Source: Ilyonectria destructans (lineage: Eukaryota; Ascomycota; Sordariomycetes; Hypocreales; Nectriaceae). From it: a stretch of DNA of 64,000 bases. This document shows positions 46,241 to 58,018 of the stretch, piece after piece. The stretch spans positions 62,001-126,000 of the forward strand of contig JAHEWK010000014.1 of assembly GCA_020740775.1 (NCBI GenBank), given 5' to 3'. How positions within the stretch are numbered: the first letter of the stretch is position 1; every line of letters starts with the position of its first letter. The notes beneath the pieces were generated by a model that ran no database searches, was not told the origin of the DNA, and saw only the letters and a list, made by a program, of their open reading frames with translations. Position numbers and translations under genes: made by a program.

Positions 46241-46596
46241 ATGGACCAGACCTCGACAGGCGGTGGCCTGCTGTCTCAGCCGGAGCTTACCCCGCTCGAG
46301 CAGGAAGTCCTCGACGAGTACGAGCGCCTGGCCGAGAACATGAACAAGGTACGTCTGCTCTCCCGTTTGAACCGCAAGAATCAACTCGCCTCTTCCCTCA
46401 AACAACTCTTACTGACGCGACTGCCCAGCTGGCCACGATCCTCGACCACCTCGCCTCCAACCCCAGTACCGAGATCCTCGACGGCCTCCGCGAGCTCGAG
46501 CGCAAGACCAGCTTGGCCTTCACTCTCCTCAAGGCCAGCGTCTACAGCATCGTGCTGCAGCAGGAGATTGACTGGGGCGATGGATCGACGGCCTGA
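46241..46596 (+). CDS. DAD3: DASH complex subunit Dad3
   Basis: Two exons, 46,241-46,348 and 46,429-46,596, give 91 residues, the usual size. The donor GTACGT and acceptor CCCAG join ENMNK to LATILDHLASNP in phase 0. The whole protein is the Dad3 domain: LTPLEQEVLDEYERLAENMN, STEILDGLRELERKTSLAFT, LLKASVYSIVLQQE. Dad3 is one of ten DASH/Dam1 subunits that form rings on microtubules and couple kinetochores to their plus ends in mitosis. No other DASH gene is recognised in this window. Confidence 0.93.
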
Positions 46597-47004
46597 TTAG
46601 GAACTGTACACCGGTTGCAATTGAGAGCTTGGGACGATTGGGCCTCGCGCACGGGTTGAATCCCCGCGCGGGCAGAGAGACTTGCCATGCGATGGAGAGG
46701 GAGGCGGACAACTAGACGGGAGGCTTTTTACGAGTTGGAAGCAAACCAACCGCCGAGGCACGGAAAAGATGATGTAGATATGAGACATGATACCCAGCAA
46801 AATCACGATCACCATGAACGACTTCGCTTTCAAGTGGACATACGTATACGCAAGCACACGCCCCTAGTCATAAATGGCTTTAAACATAATGTTGCTGCTT
46901 TGCAAAATGGCTCGACACGTACAACAACCCTACCACCGCGCCGGGGAGATGTGGAGAAGAAACCTCCATATAGGTACACGTGCTACACCATCCGGTGATA
47001 CACT
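46597..47004. other. Intergenic between convergent DAD3 and MRPS5
   Basis: 0.4 kb of 3'-flank sequence. A GGTTGAATCC string near 46,655 resembles a tRNA B box but has no cloverleaf around it. No gene seen. Confidence 0.55.
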
Positions 47005-48558
47005 TTAATATACAGCTCCGCCATAGTACACCTTCCGCACGTCCACCAGCTTCTTGCCCCGGCCGATGGCGATCTGCTCCGGGTCAGGCTGGTTCGTCAG
47101 AGCCTGGTACGCCGCCTTGACAGAGTTCATGGGGTTCTTGGACCGCGGGATCCGCGCGGCAATATCGTGGATACCTGCCGCGCGGCACATCTCAAAGATA
47201 CGGTGCGGGCAGCGCAGTCCGAAGCCTGCAGCAGTTTGTAGTTAGCATGTTGTTTTTATACGAGAAATACTATAGCAGGAGAAGGGGTTGGACGTACCAG
47301 GAGGACGAGCCATCAGCTCGACGACGGTGCCAGAAACCTTGGCGGAGATGTCACCGTAGATGGTGCGGTTCTCGTAGCGGCGGATGGGCTTCATGTTGCG
47401 GATGGCAAGCATCTGGGCCGTCTCCTCGGCGACACCAGGCTCCGTAGACTTTGCCATACCTAGGCCGAGGCGGCCGTTGCCGTTGCCGGCGATGGCCACA
47501 ACTGAGGTGCTGCGGACCTTGCCCAGACGAGTCTGGTTGGCGACCCATCGGGTCACGAGGCCCTTGGTCAGGAGCGAGCGGATGTCCTTGAGGCTCATGC
47601 CCGTCAGGCGCTTGATCTCCTGGAACTTGCCCGCATCGTCCTGACCCATGTCCTCTGGGTCAGCGGCGTGCTTGTACAGGCCCTTGACACCGGGCACCTT
47701 GCCCAGGTCGGCGGCCTCGGCCGAGTGGAGGCGGTCAATGCCGGCCGGGCCGTCCTCGAGGAGCTCCAGGCTTGTGGGCTCCACCTCGCCTTGGTGGGAG
47801 AACTCGGTGATCTTGTTGAGCTCCTTCTTCCACTCCGCATCGATGGCGTCGTCCATCTCCATGGCCTGCGCGCGGGTCATGAATTCGGGTCCAGTAGCGG
47901 TGGCTTCCGGCTCAGCGACCTCTTCCTGGATGATGTAGCGCTTGATCAGCTCCGGGTCGGCTTCGATATCCTTGAGCTCGTCCTCGGTCAGGTCTATCAA
48001 CTCCTGGCCGGTGCTCTCCTTGACCTTACGCATGGCGCGGACCATGGCCCGCGTCAGTTGGTCGCTCGTCTTCTTGTCGGTAATCTTCATCATCTTCTGT
48101 CCGTAGTTGTCGATCCACTCGCTCTGGTCTGGCCACTGGATTTCTCTCGGGGTGCTCTCAAGCTTGGGCTTGAGATCGTAGCGGGGGTCCAGGACGGTGT
48201 AGTCCTCGATGTAATTGGGTTTGTACGGGTCGTCTCGTAACCGTCCCTGGATGATCATGTCCTTGGTGTCGACCGCCTTCTCTCCCGCCTCCAAAGCCTC
48301 AAGCTGCTCTGGGGAGTACTTGGCCTTGAGGGTTTCCTTTTCCTCTGCCGTGAACTCAGGGAACTTGGCCTTCTGGTACTTGTCCATCTTCTCGGGCCTC
48401 AGCAGGCCAAGCTCCTCGGCCTTGACATTGCGGAAGCGGGACTTTCGACTCGAACGGGGCGCTGAGGTATGGAGCTGTTGGCAGGGGACGGCGGGAGTGG
48501 TTCGGGTGGAGGAGAGGCAGCGGCCGAGGAGGCTGCGCGCCGGACGTGCGACGCTCAT
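47005..48558 (-). CDS. MRPS5: Mitochondrial small ribosomal subunit protein uS5m (S5)
   Basis: Two exons, 47,298-48,558 and 47,005-47,225, give 493 residues. The donor GTACGT and acceptor TGCAG join MARPPG to FGLRCPHRIF. The S5 double-stranded-RNA-binding-like domain lies near 325-390: RSLLTKGLVTRWVANQTRLG, then VVAIAGNGNGRLGLGMAKS with the glycine loop typical of S5. The C-terminal S5 fold continues across the intron (FEMCRAAGIHDIAARIPRSK). The N-terminus is Arg/Ser-rich, as expected for a mitochondrial presequence. The long, acidic and lysine-rich region between 40 and 320 is a fungal mitoribosomal extension. Residues YYGGAVY end the protein. Confidence 0.94.
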
Positions 48559-49656
48559 AACCGGTAAGAGTCCGGTCGCTCGACGGACCGTATCCAGGTA
48601 TCCGGGGTATCAATTCGTAGGGGCGGAGGAGACGGCGGGCACCCAAAGTCGACTGGTCTGGCGCGACCTTCTCATACAACGAGCTCGAGATTTTTTTGGA
48701 CCCAGGAATGCTCAATTGAGAGGACCGGTAGGTGCGCTAGTCCACGACCAATCACAGCAACTGACAGCTGGATGTTCCAAAAGAGGGACGAGGCGGTCGT
48801 TGACGGCACGTGCCATATCACGTGTGCACATCCGTTGCATTTGAGCCTCCGTCACTGGCTCACCCCATCAGCTCATAAACCAGGGGGAGTTCGTTAGCTT
48901 GTCAGGCGAGCCAAGGACCGACGCAGGGAACAACTCACGACCATAACTTATTTGGATATCTCCGAAAGAGCTACTCCGCAATAAACCCAGCTCACCTGTC
49001 AAACCCATCTTATCCGGCGCTTGGCTCTCCGGTGCCTCTTCGTCTCGGCCTGCCCTACGGCATCTCCCTGGCATCTACGGAGTATCTCCCTGGCATCTCC
49101 CTGAGTCCCTCCTACGTAACAGAGGTGGCCCGTCCAACACCCCCGTGGCCAATCAGCCGCCGCCCCAGAATCAGTCGACTTTTGCTGCAATTGTGAAACG
49201 TCTCACTTCGCGGCGCGCCCCTTCCAACGTCCTGGCGCGGTCCAGTGGGCCGTCACCGTTGCCATCGCTGTCGCCGTCTGCCCAGTCATGATCCGTCGGA
49301 ATTGTGACGCTTTTGGTTTCGACTCCACGATTTGACCTTTTCCTCTGCCCTTCCCATGCTATAGTCTTCTTTCTTTCTTCTCCTCATTATTCTTAGCGCC
49401 TGTTTTCGCCTTCTTGGCCTCATCCACTTCCCAGCTCTTCACTTTCCAAAGTACTCTCACCACCTCCGATCGCACGTACGTGACTGGCGCACATACACAC
49501 CTCGTTTGCTCTCTGTACAATCATTTTATTCCCCTACCGCTACGTTTTGCCCTCGACTGTCCGGCACACTCGATACCGATAAATCGTCGACTCCTTAATC
49601 ATCTCGCCTCGAGCCTACTCCGTTCCGCTTCGCGACGCTCCTAGACCTCCGCTCCA
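48559..49656. promoter_or_regulatory. Divergent promoter region, MRPS5 / small membrane protein
   Basis: 1.1 kb between two divergent starts. It carries one TACGGAGTA 9-mer (49,076-49,084) inside a local duplication of the phrase ATCTCCCTGGCATCT. A long CT-rich leader at about 49,330-49,650 runs up to the ATG at 49,657. No gene is seen. Confidence 0.6.
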
Positions 49657-49890
49657 ATGGGTCAATTCGACTGGTTCTCTTCCATCGGCGCCACCGATGA
49701 GGCCGTCGCCGTCCTCAACGACCAGCCCATCCTCTTCACTATCCTCCTTATCGTCCTTGTCACACTCATTCTGCAATTCGTGTTGCACTGGTACATCGGC
49801 TACGTCACCTTGAAGCCTGAGCAGCGCAAGGCTATGCAGGCTAAGAAGGACAAGAAAGCTGCCGCCAAAAATAACAAGGGCAAGAAATAA
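49657..49890 (+). CDS. Small single-pass membrane protein (77 residues)
   Basis: Single-exon ORF with a good context and a long CT-rich leader. It encodes an N-terminal polar stretch (MGQFDWFSSIGATDEAVAVL), one hydrophobic helix near residues 26-47 (ILFTILLIVLVTLILQFVLH) and a basic Lys/Ala/Asn-rich tail (EQRKAMQAKKDKKAAAKNNK). There is no signal-peptide cleavage pattern; the charge distribution suggests a cytosolic C-terminus. Composition and leader make a real gene likely. I do not recognise the family. The membrane could be ER or mitochondrial. Confidence 0.7.
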   Translation: MGQFDWFSSIGATDEAVAVLNDQPILFTILLIVLVTLILQFVLHWYIGYVTLKPEQRKAMQAKKDKKAAAKNNKGKK

Positions 49891-50288
49891 GGCAGGGCCA
49901 AGAGCCACTGCATTGTCCAGATGGGATTGCACCCTGAAATACCATCAGAACTCATTTCAAGGCCCATCGCACTCAATCCTCTTCACGAAAAGAGCACTCA
50001 ACACACTAGCTTGACGAGGTCAGAGAAGATTGCCGGTCTTTCTTTCTTTTATCACTTCAGCGATTTAATTATTAGCCATGGATTTGGTGGAGCCTCAATC
50101 GAGCCACATTTGAGCCTTGCTTCCACCTTGCGTTGATGACTGCAGGCTGCATTTGGTGCTTGTAATCTACCTAACAGGATTTTGTCTTCACATGATGTAG
50201 TTTTACAATACAGTCAGCCTCTTCGTCTTATGTTATTTTATCTGTTGGAAATCCATTGCTTGACATCGCCCCATATTGAGCCATGCCG
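49891..50288. other. Intergenic between convergent genes
   Basis: 0.4 kb, AT-rich 3'-flank type sequence. No gene seen. Confidence 0.55.
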
Positions 50289-51977
50289 TTACATGCCTGG
50301 GCTCCTCCCCAAGAGCCAGTCGTCGAGTGATTGAAACCTTTCTGGATCGTATATTGTATCCCCCTCCATCCTTGACCCTGCAAACTGTACTGAAGATTCC
50401 ACTTGGGTTGGTAACTCATAATTGACGTAACTGTTATCGCTCGTCATCCCGAAACCACTCCTAGGGTCCTGATTACCCATAAAGTCTTCATCTAGCCCTA
50501 TCCAGGGGGTAGAGGTGTTGGCCTCACTAGCCTGGGTGAAGGGAGGGCCTGAATACGGGCTGAAATATTGGCTGCAGACCAGTGAATCTTTGTTACTCGC
50601 CAAGGTTGACCCATTGGCCGAGATGGATTCATCCACGTTTAATCCTCCTTGGCTCGAGTCGAGTTGTTCTTGTTTGACCTGGAAATAGTTTTCCTCCATT
50701 CGCGGAGAAAGGATAGAAACGGGTCCTTGGTCTGGGTGTAGCCCTTCAGACTCTGGTTGAACTAATTGACGCTGGCCCTTTCTCGCCCTTTCCTTCAAGG
50801 GAGGTAGTTTAAGATCCGTCACTAGAACATCCCACGCCCGTTTCTCGATGCCATGGACGATGTCATCCCACTCTGTAGAGGGTGTTTGTTCTCGAGTCTC
50901 TGGCAGACTGAGCTCTGTGGTCTTTTGCCTGAGTCCCGGAGACTCTGCATTCCTCATACGGGCCAAGGACGTGCCAATTACTTTGAGGAAATCGGTACGG
51001 TCAGATATAGTCTGTTCGGATCGTCAGCATTATCGTCAGAGGTAACCTCTTAACATACCTTGAGATACGGAATGTGAAAGACCCCTGGAGCCAATCTCGT
51101 GACACAACGTGTTGAAAGACCACGCAGAACCTGAATCCCCCTGTACTTCTTTGAAGGCGCAAGCATGAGTTGTTCGAGCATCACACCAACCAAGGTAGAA
51201 TTGTTTACTATGTTCAAGGCCTCTTCAATGATCAACTTTTGGTCCGCCATGCCGGATTGCGATGCAAAGTTCAGACTCGTGATGAAGTTTTCAACGGCCA
51301 ACCGGTCATCTAGGTCAAGGGCTAGGGACATCTCATCAAAACCGCTGGCTCCTGGCGGGGCCTCCTCCTCTTTCACTCGGTATGGCCTTTTTCGCTTGTT
51401 TGCTTGCCTCTGGCGACCAGTTCGTGGTGGTTGTGCTTTTGCTTTGAGTACATTGACTGAGAGGATGAGTGCCCGAAATCGTGCAGTGGCTGATCCCGTT
51501 GGTGGTGCAAGGGCTGAAGCCAAGTCTGGGTGCTGGATCGAAAAGCTCGTGAGGCCTGGCAACTGGGTCGGTGTGTTGCGTTCATACTCGAGACGGAGGC
51601 CAAGGCGATTCCACACCTAGTTGGCATTGTTAGTCTTAAGCATGATACACTTGGTAGGGCTGGCATACATCACAGTGTTTGATTGACCGAGAAAATGTGT
51701 CTAACTGCTCGTTTTCCAGGATTGGGTCGTCATTGACGGCAACTGAAATCTCGATGTGACAATTACCGGTACGAGCGATCCAAAGATGGGATTTTTTCAC
51801 TTCGACGAGGAGCTGGTCGATGGTCTTGATGTTTGCAATGCGCGAGGGAAGATCGAGGCAGAACGACGACGTCACTACAATTTCGAGATTCTCTTGCTTC
51901 AAGAGTATTTGCAAAACTGGCAGTGGCAGCGCTGACGCCATGAAATCATCCGCGCGATGACTAGACGGGAGGTCCAT
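50289..51977 (-). CDS. Unrecognised 529-residue protein, probably nuclear
   Basis: Three exons, 51,669-51,977, 51,059-51,616 and 50,289-51,011, all joined in phase 0 with good donors (GTATGC, GTATGT) and acceptors (CTAG, ACAG). Residues 1-150 look folded (LPVLQILLKQENLEIVVTSS, KKSHLWIARTGNCHIEISVA). A basic segment near 172-184 (RQRQANKRKRPYR) could be a nuclear localisation signal. Residues 195-290 are helical (MADQKLIIEEALNIVNNSTL). The C-terminal 200 residues are polar, acidic and Ser/Gln-rich, ending with DPERFQSLDDWLLGRSPGM, which resembles an activation-type tail. No known DNA-binding domain is visible. I do not recognise the family; a regulator or a recombination/meiosis factor are possible but unproven. 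Confidence 0.75.
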
Positions 51978-52502
51978 CGGAGGCGAGGGGGATCAAGGAA
52001 ACTAATGAGTATGAAATGCCCCTTCTGGATCAAATGAGGTTGATGCCAGAGAGGAGCTGCCTCGCAAAGTTGGCTGGTTCTGGAGAAATTGTTTTGCCAA
52101 ACCAATGTCTGTGAGGCAGGTGGCACAGCTGCACGCCGCACAGGTGGCCGAGGAAGGAACTGGCAGCTGCGTTGCTTCCAGTCCAGGGCAGGAACGTGCC
52201 TTAGGGCGGGCGCCGACCAACCTAAGTAATGCCAATGGCCACATCACATACCGCGAGGAACCTCCAGTGAGAACATATTTCTTCTTGTTGAGTGCATCAG
52301 AATGCATGAAATCGAAATGGGTGACGTATTCAAGAACCCACAGAGGCAGTTCCAAATGTCCATTGCTCAACATGCCGGCCATTAGCTATATCGAACCACA
52401 TGGCGCGCCACAAGTCTAAAAAATGCCCCTGCCAAATGCCCAGCACACAGCGCATGATACCAAAGGTAAATACATAGTCACCGTAACTCCTCCCGCTTTG
52501 TC
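51978..52502. other. Intergenic, promoter of the 529-residue gene
   Basis: 0.5 kb between two minus-strand genes. Overlapping short frames have no recognisable feature. No gene called. Confidence 0.55.
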
Positions 52503-55500
52503 CTATTTGGCAAACCAGGGAAACTTCTTCCTAGGCGGCTCGGCTGGTCCCCCCGACGTGCTCTCGACCTGGACACTTCGCTGATAGATATCCTAGTTGT
52601 CTGCGTTAGTAGGAGTTATAGTATATTCCAGTGGGGCCAACTTACCTCGTCATCTATTGGCATCCGGCAGTTTAGAATCAGCTCTCGCGCATTGTCATGC
52701 TTGTGCAGGTTGGGGTACGCGCTGCCCTGACTTTTCATGATTGGCAGCAACACTTCTCCCAAGACCTCGAACTTCTTCCAGTTGATACGATCACCATCAG
52801 GGCCGACAAACGTCTTGCTACCCTCCTCGGCAGACACAAGATCTCGCCGGTGAAGCGGGATGAAGGGAATACGCGGCAGAGGCGAGTTTTCCCAAGCCAG
52901 TCGGTAAGCAAAGTGACTCTTCTGAGTTCCCATCAATATCACCAATCGCGCGAACCGTTTCTGCGTCTCAGCCGGCACCAACGCTCGCGTCTGGGTCAAT
53001 CGGTGAATTGCTGTCCCATTAACACCGGCCAGAACGGCAGCCAGTCCGTTATAATTATTCAGTTGTCGCAGCTTCAACGCAATGCTCATAAACTTGTCGA
53101 GCATTTGTGCTCGGTGCTTTGCCTTGTCTCGTAGGAGGATCATGTTTGCAACCCACTTCGCAACGTGATTGAAGTGATTGATCATCCGGTTGACATTATT
53201 CAAGCTCTTGCACTTCTCCTTCTGCGACGTAGACAGGCTGACGTGCCTGACAAAGTCGCGAATTCGAATGGACGAAAACATGATCCAGTCGATGCGCGTT
53301 AACTCGTCCGCCACGTCATCATCGGGGATTTCCATGAAGATGTGGTACCGGAACTTGTTCATAGGCAGGTTGTCTGCGGGTTCCAGGCTTGACGCCACTC
53401 TTTCGTACTCGTCAAATGAATGAAACTGTACTTGGCTCCCGACGCTGCTTCCTCTGTCCACAAATGACGCTTCCGAGCTGCCTGATGGTCTCCCATCTAT
53501 ATCTTCGTCGACCTGTAGCGCAGTAACGCCTAAAGACAACTCATGCATGTCTTTGGACAATATTTCGCTCGCAATGATATCGCCCGTGTCATCTGCGTTT
53601 GCCCACCCAGTGTCATCATCTTCCACAACATTAAACTGAAGATTTCGACGCATGTGCTGAGCTGCTATAGAGAAGATGGGTTCCGTGGAAAGATGTTTAA
53701 TAAAGTCCTCGAGGTTTCGCCTGGTAGCGTGGCGTGCAAAGTCGCCGGGGTAAAGTGACACCCATTTGGCTACCATCTCGATGATTCGGAGCTGCGTGGC
53801 TGTTTTTGACAGATAATGGGCAGTCTTGTCCTCTCGTACATGATCCAATCGTGTGAGAATGGCCGAGAAGAGCTCGCCAGGAGCTGCAAACTTCCGATAC
53901 AGACAGAGGAAGATGTCAGAGAAGTTGTTGTCTGCTCTTGACAGCCTGGGAGCAAGGAGACGATCCACCAATTCATCAAATGATACTCCCGCCATCTTAG
54001 CAGGCTTGTCAAGGACATTGTCGTCATTACGTTGTAGGATAGGGATATCATCCGAATGTCGATATGATTCAGCATCTGATTCTTCCACGTCCAAGTGAGG
54101 ATCACTCCCTTGCCTGTCGAGTCGTATACCGGGTGTTCTGAGCATGCTGCTCACGGTTTGCGCTTGGCCATGGTCTCCCAAGTCGCGACCTGGATTTGGA
54201 GAGGTACCAGCACTCTGGTGCTTGCCGACTCGCGGACTGCGGGCGCGGTAGTTTTCGGTAACAGGAGGATTAGGGAATCCGCGCAGTAGGGAAAAGTCGG
54301 AGCTTGCTCTGCTATGCTTGCTATTTTGGCTCAGGGGTCGTCCGACACTTGGATCGAGAGCCTCGAGATGGGCGGCAGACTGTGCTCGGCGGCGTGAGAT
54401 CGTCTCACCATTTTCTTCTAGTGATATTGTCAGAATCAATGTGCCTCGAGTGTCAGTCACTGGATTTAGAGATACCTCTTCTATGGGATATCGCGGCTCG
54501 TAGGATCGTGTTCAGACAAATTCTAGCAATCTCGGGCCTGTTTGTGGAGATTTTATAGGTAGCGACGCATGACCTAAAGAGGTGGTGGTTTGCCATTGCG
54601 TCTGCATCGACCTCCCAGTCCTCCTCTGGGTTCTCGCATTTGCAGGCCAACAAGCTGGACGGGAGATTGGAATTGGTGAGGGCGGCTATGTCGCGGTCAG
54701 TACGTTTGCGTCGCGAGTTGGTTAAGGAGCATAAGTACGTACCCAGTGTTTGAGGCAGTTCGCGAATAGATTCCTGATTCATGACATCGTAGAGGATGAG
54801 GGCGGCGTCAACGCGCGGTACAATATGGCCATTAATCTGCTTTGGCCATTGGATTGGCTGGGTTGGGTTCAATTCAAAATACTCCAGATCCAGTTCGAGG
54901 AGGGTGATGACATGGGAGACGTTGTCTACCAGCATGCGCACGCTGGAGGCGTTCGAGATTGGCGGCCGGGAGAGGCCGAGGACGCGCTGGACAAAGGAGG
55001 ATTTGCCGACACCGGTGGACCCGATAACGGCGATGTTGAAGCCCTCCATGGTGGAGGATGAGGGTGACTAGGAGTCAGGTCACAGTCAGTCCCCGCATAT
55101 TGGACGTGTCTCACACACACGAGACCCCTGCCCCGCGAAGACCAGGGAGGTGGGGGTCCGTGTGCTGGAACGATGGACATACCCAGTGTGATGAAGGGGG
55201 GGCGGTCAGAGACTCTCGACGGGGTGGTGGCCAGTCTTGGCTTGGGGTATTGTCATTGCTGTCGCGATCGTTGTAGTCGTGGTCGTTCGCGGTTCGGTCG
55301 TCGTAGTCGTCGTCGTTGTCTAGGGATTGGTAAATGGAGCTGCCGTCCGAGTCGTCGTCAGCAGCGTCCGGGGGGGCGGCGCTGTAGCGTTGGAAGAAGG
55401 GGTCGTTCACAATCGATCCGACCGAGTCCTGATTGTTACCGTGTCCTAGGTGTTGGGGACGCCCGGCTCTAAGGGACTGGCCGGGTTCGGTGTTGGCGAC

Positions 55501-55620
55501 GTTCGTATCGCCCGAGGGCGAGTAGCGAGGGGTCGGATTGGCTCCGGCGAGCGAGCGGGAAGCCGGCGCAGTGCCTGGAAGCAGGTGAGCTTGCCGTGAA
55601 CCAGCATGATCGGGATGCAT
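52503..55620 (-). CDS. RasGEF with N-terminal degenerate Ras-like GTPase domain
   Basis: Five exons, 55,183-55,620, 54,743-55,067, 54,476-54,685, 52,646-54,417 and 52,503-52,592, give 944 residues. Residues 1-145 are disordered and Asp/Asn/Arg-rich (DDDYDDRTANDHDYNDRDSN). A GTPase-like domain covers about 153-320. It has a P-loop GSTGVGKS (162-169) and aligns with small G proteins through DAALILYDVMNQESI. The NKxD position reads ACKCE (about 268-272), and no DxxG is clear. A linker (325-465) is followed by a RasGEF_N domain (about 467-600) and the Cdc25-type catalytic domain (about 690-915, DELTRIDWIMFSSIRIRDFV, NLNNVNRM-like, YNGLAAVLAGVNGTAIHRL). The last exon adds DIYQRSVQVESTSGG and ends KKFPWFAK. 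RasGEFs load GTP on Ras or Rap proteins. Confidence 0.9.
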
Positions 55621-56368
55621 GGTCGCAGTCTCAACGACTCGCAAAAGAGTTGAAGAGGAACATAGGATGTCGGAGAGAGTAAAGTTCGTGGTGGGGAAGA
55701 GCCGTGGAGACCCAGGGGTTCGAGAGGAAGGGAATAGGAGAAGCGGAGGGCGGAGAGTGTTGTGCACCGACGACGGACACCACTACGCAGTAGGCGGGCA
55801 GAAAGGCTAACGACGGGACAGATACAAAATAGAGACGAGACGAGTTACTAACAGACTTGCAGAGGGAGGACGAACACGGGGAGGAAAACGCCTCTTCGGC
55901 CGCGAGGCTTTTCCTACCGCCGAACAACCAACTCGAATCGGCGGCACCAACTAGCCAACAGAGACCTGTCGTCGACCTGTCAGTCGACATGTCATGTCAG
56001 CACGCAAGCCCGCAGGCGCATCGGCGACTCGGATTGTACTGTACAATTCTGAACCCTCAATAACAAGAGCCTCCGGGATCCAGCCAACGAACGTTAGAGC
56101 TCAGCGAGTGCGGGCGGGTTGGCGGTGTCCCTGGCCGTCTTGCTGGCGGTCTCGAAGCAGCTGCACGTCAGAGGGGCAGCATGGGCAGGCCTGGGTTGGC
56201 TGGGAGGCGACGCAGCGCTCCGGTTGGCGAGATTGGCAGGGTGACACGAATGGATAGCGGTTACTATGGGTTAAGACACACAGCCGAGAGAGGGACTCGC
56301 AGGCATCGAGGGGCCCAAGGCTGGGATAGAGACGGGCGAGGAACGAGGGGAATAGAGCCCCCGGTGGA

Positions 56369-56397
56369 TGGACGTTGGACGTTGAACGTTGGACGTT
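56369..56397. repeat. Short tandem repeat (GACGTTG-like, 4 units)
   Basis: Four near-identical seven-to-eight-base units in a row within the gene-poor stretch. Confidence 0.7.
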
Positions 56398-57993
56398 TCG
56401 GGGTGGGATGTTGAGGGGGAACCGGCTGGTTATGTTGAAGAGGGAATCGGCATCCCGCTATGGGAACTACCTCAGATAGTGGCCCGGGGGTCGTGTTTGG
56501 GACGTGCTCAGTGCTCAATCAGTGATTGTTGGCTAGCCGGGCACGAGAATCGTTCGGCCTATTACATCGATAGTATCTGCATCGGTGTGCTTCCCCCATG
56601 TTGTACTGCTCCGAGCGCTGTGCTCGTGCCAGGGTCTTCCTGCGTTGGCGTTGGTGTTGGCGCACTGATGGACAGGGTCTGGCGGGGGGAGAGTCAGCGA
56701 GGCGGCATCCTTCAGTAGCGAATGGGTCCGTTGATTTGGATCCTTGAACCCGGCCCGAGAGATGGGAATGGGCTCTCTACTATGTATACTTGGTATGTAA
56801 AGTTCTATACGGAGTATATGTCCTCCATTAAATAATCGGGAACAATTAGTCGGCAGGCTAGACAGGAGGGTAGATAAACATCGACGCACGTGTTCGGGCA
56901 ATTATTAAGACCCTCCTTCAGCGGGCGCTCAACCGCTTAATCGCTCTCTCGGGTCTACCCACCCCGCGCCGTTGAATCCTCATGTCCCGTCACGTTGGTT
57001 GCTGCGGTGCAGGCGTTCCACGCTGCTGTACCTCAATCACCAACATATATGTTGGGCTGGCTCGGTGTGAAATGGGGTAGGTCACAATAAGCCGCCTCGC
57101 CGGTTCGTGACTGGAGGCTGTGACATGTCTGCTTGGGGGAGGTGCGTGCCTCACCTGTTTGTATCTTCCTTTCAGCTCCTGTACTATAGCATGACACTGA
57201 GCAGGGAGCTTTGAACCTTAAAGGTTCCCTCTCCACCAAGGAGACGAAAAAAGCAAACCCTTTGTAGAAATCTACTCGATAGCTCCGAGCCGTTCATCGT
57301 GTGTCCTTCTTAACTATCATTCGCTACTATTCGCTATCATTCCACATATTCCTCTGTTTGCTCTCACCCTGACTAGTGCTGGGGGCGGGCATCTGGCAGC
57401 CCGGGCATCCCAGCCTTCCCAGCCTTGGGTCATCCTTGACTTGACGAGGTCATGGTTTTTGGAGCTGTCGATCACACCATGTTCCAGTGACGACAGTGCA
57501 ACGCGTCGATCCCTGCCCACAAACTCAATGCAACCTTGTGGTTTGAGGGTCACTAACCCTCTACCACCTTGGAGTGCAACCTCACATTGATACTGAACCG
57601 GCGGTACAGTACGGGCAACGACTCGGACATGCGACATCTCCTGATGTCAACTATCGACCTCCCTAGCTATGCACCTAAGAGCCTCTCCTCCCAATGGGAA
57701 TGCGCCGCGCCGTTGTCACACCTGTTGACCGTGTCCCACACACCCCGCAAGCACGTGGGAGTCTCCCACGGCCAATCGGCACCCTGTCGCTGCGAGAAAC
57801 GATTGAAGAGCGTCCGATCGTGCAGGAGCAAGCACCTCGCATAACCCAGAAGGGACATGGTGACACAATCCACAAGCGGGCGCTGGCAGCTCATTGACCC
57901 AAGCCTTCACGGGAGGGACAAGACATATGCCCACACGGAGAACGCCCCTCCGCCGCACGGTTTGTCTCTCCGAGCGTATCGCCGCCCGTCGAG

Positions 57994-58018
57994 GCCCCCT
58001 CAATGCTACTGAGGGGGC
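57994..58018. repeat. Perfect inverted repeat, 9-bp stem, 7-nt loop
   Basis: GCCCCCTCA pairs perfectly with TGAGGGGGC across the loop ATGCTAC. It could be a transcript hairpin or a protein-binding palindrome; the AGGGG core resembles fungal stress-response element sequence (CCCCT). Confidence 0.6.

Noticed and set aside
46640..46680. B-box-like string near 46,655
   Set aside because: No A box at the right distance and no cloverleaf can be folded, so not a tRNA gene.
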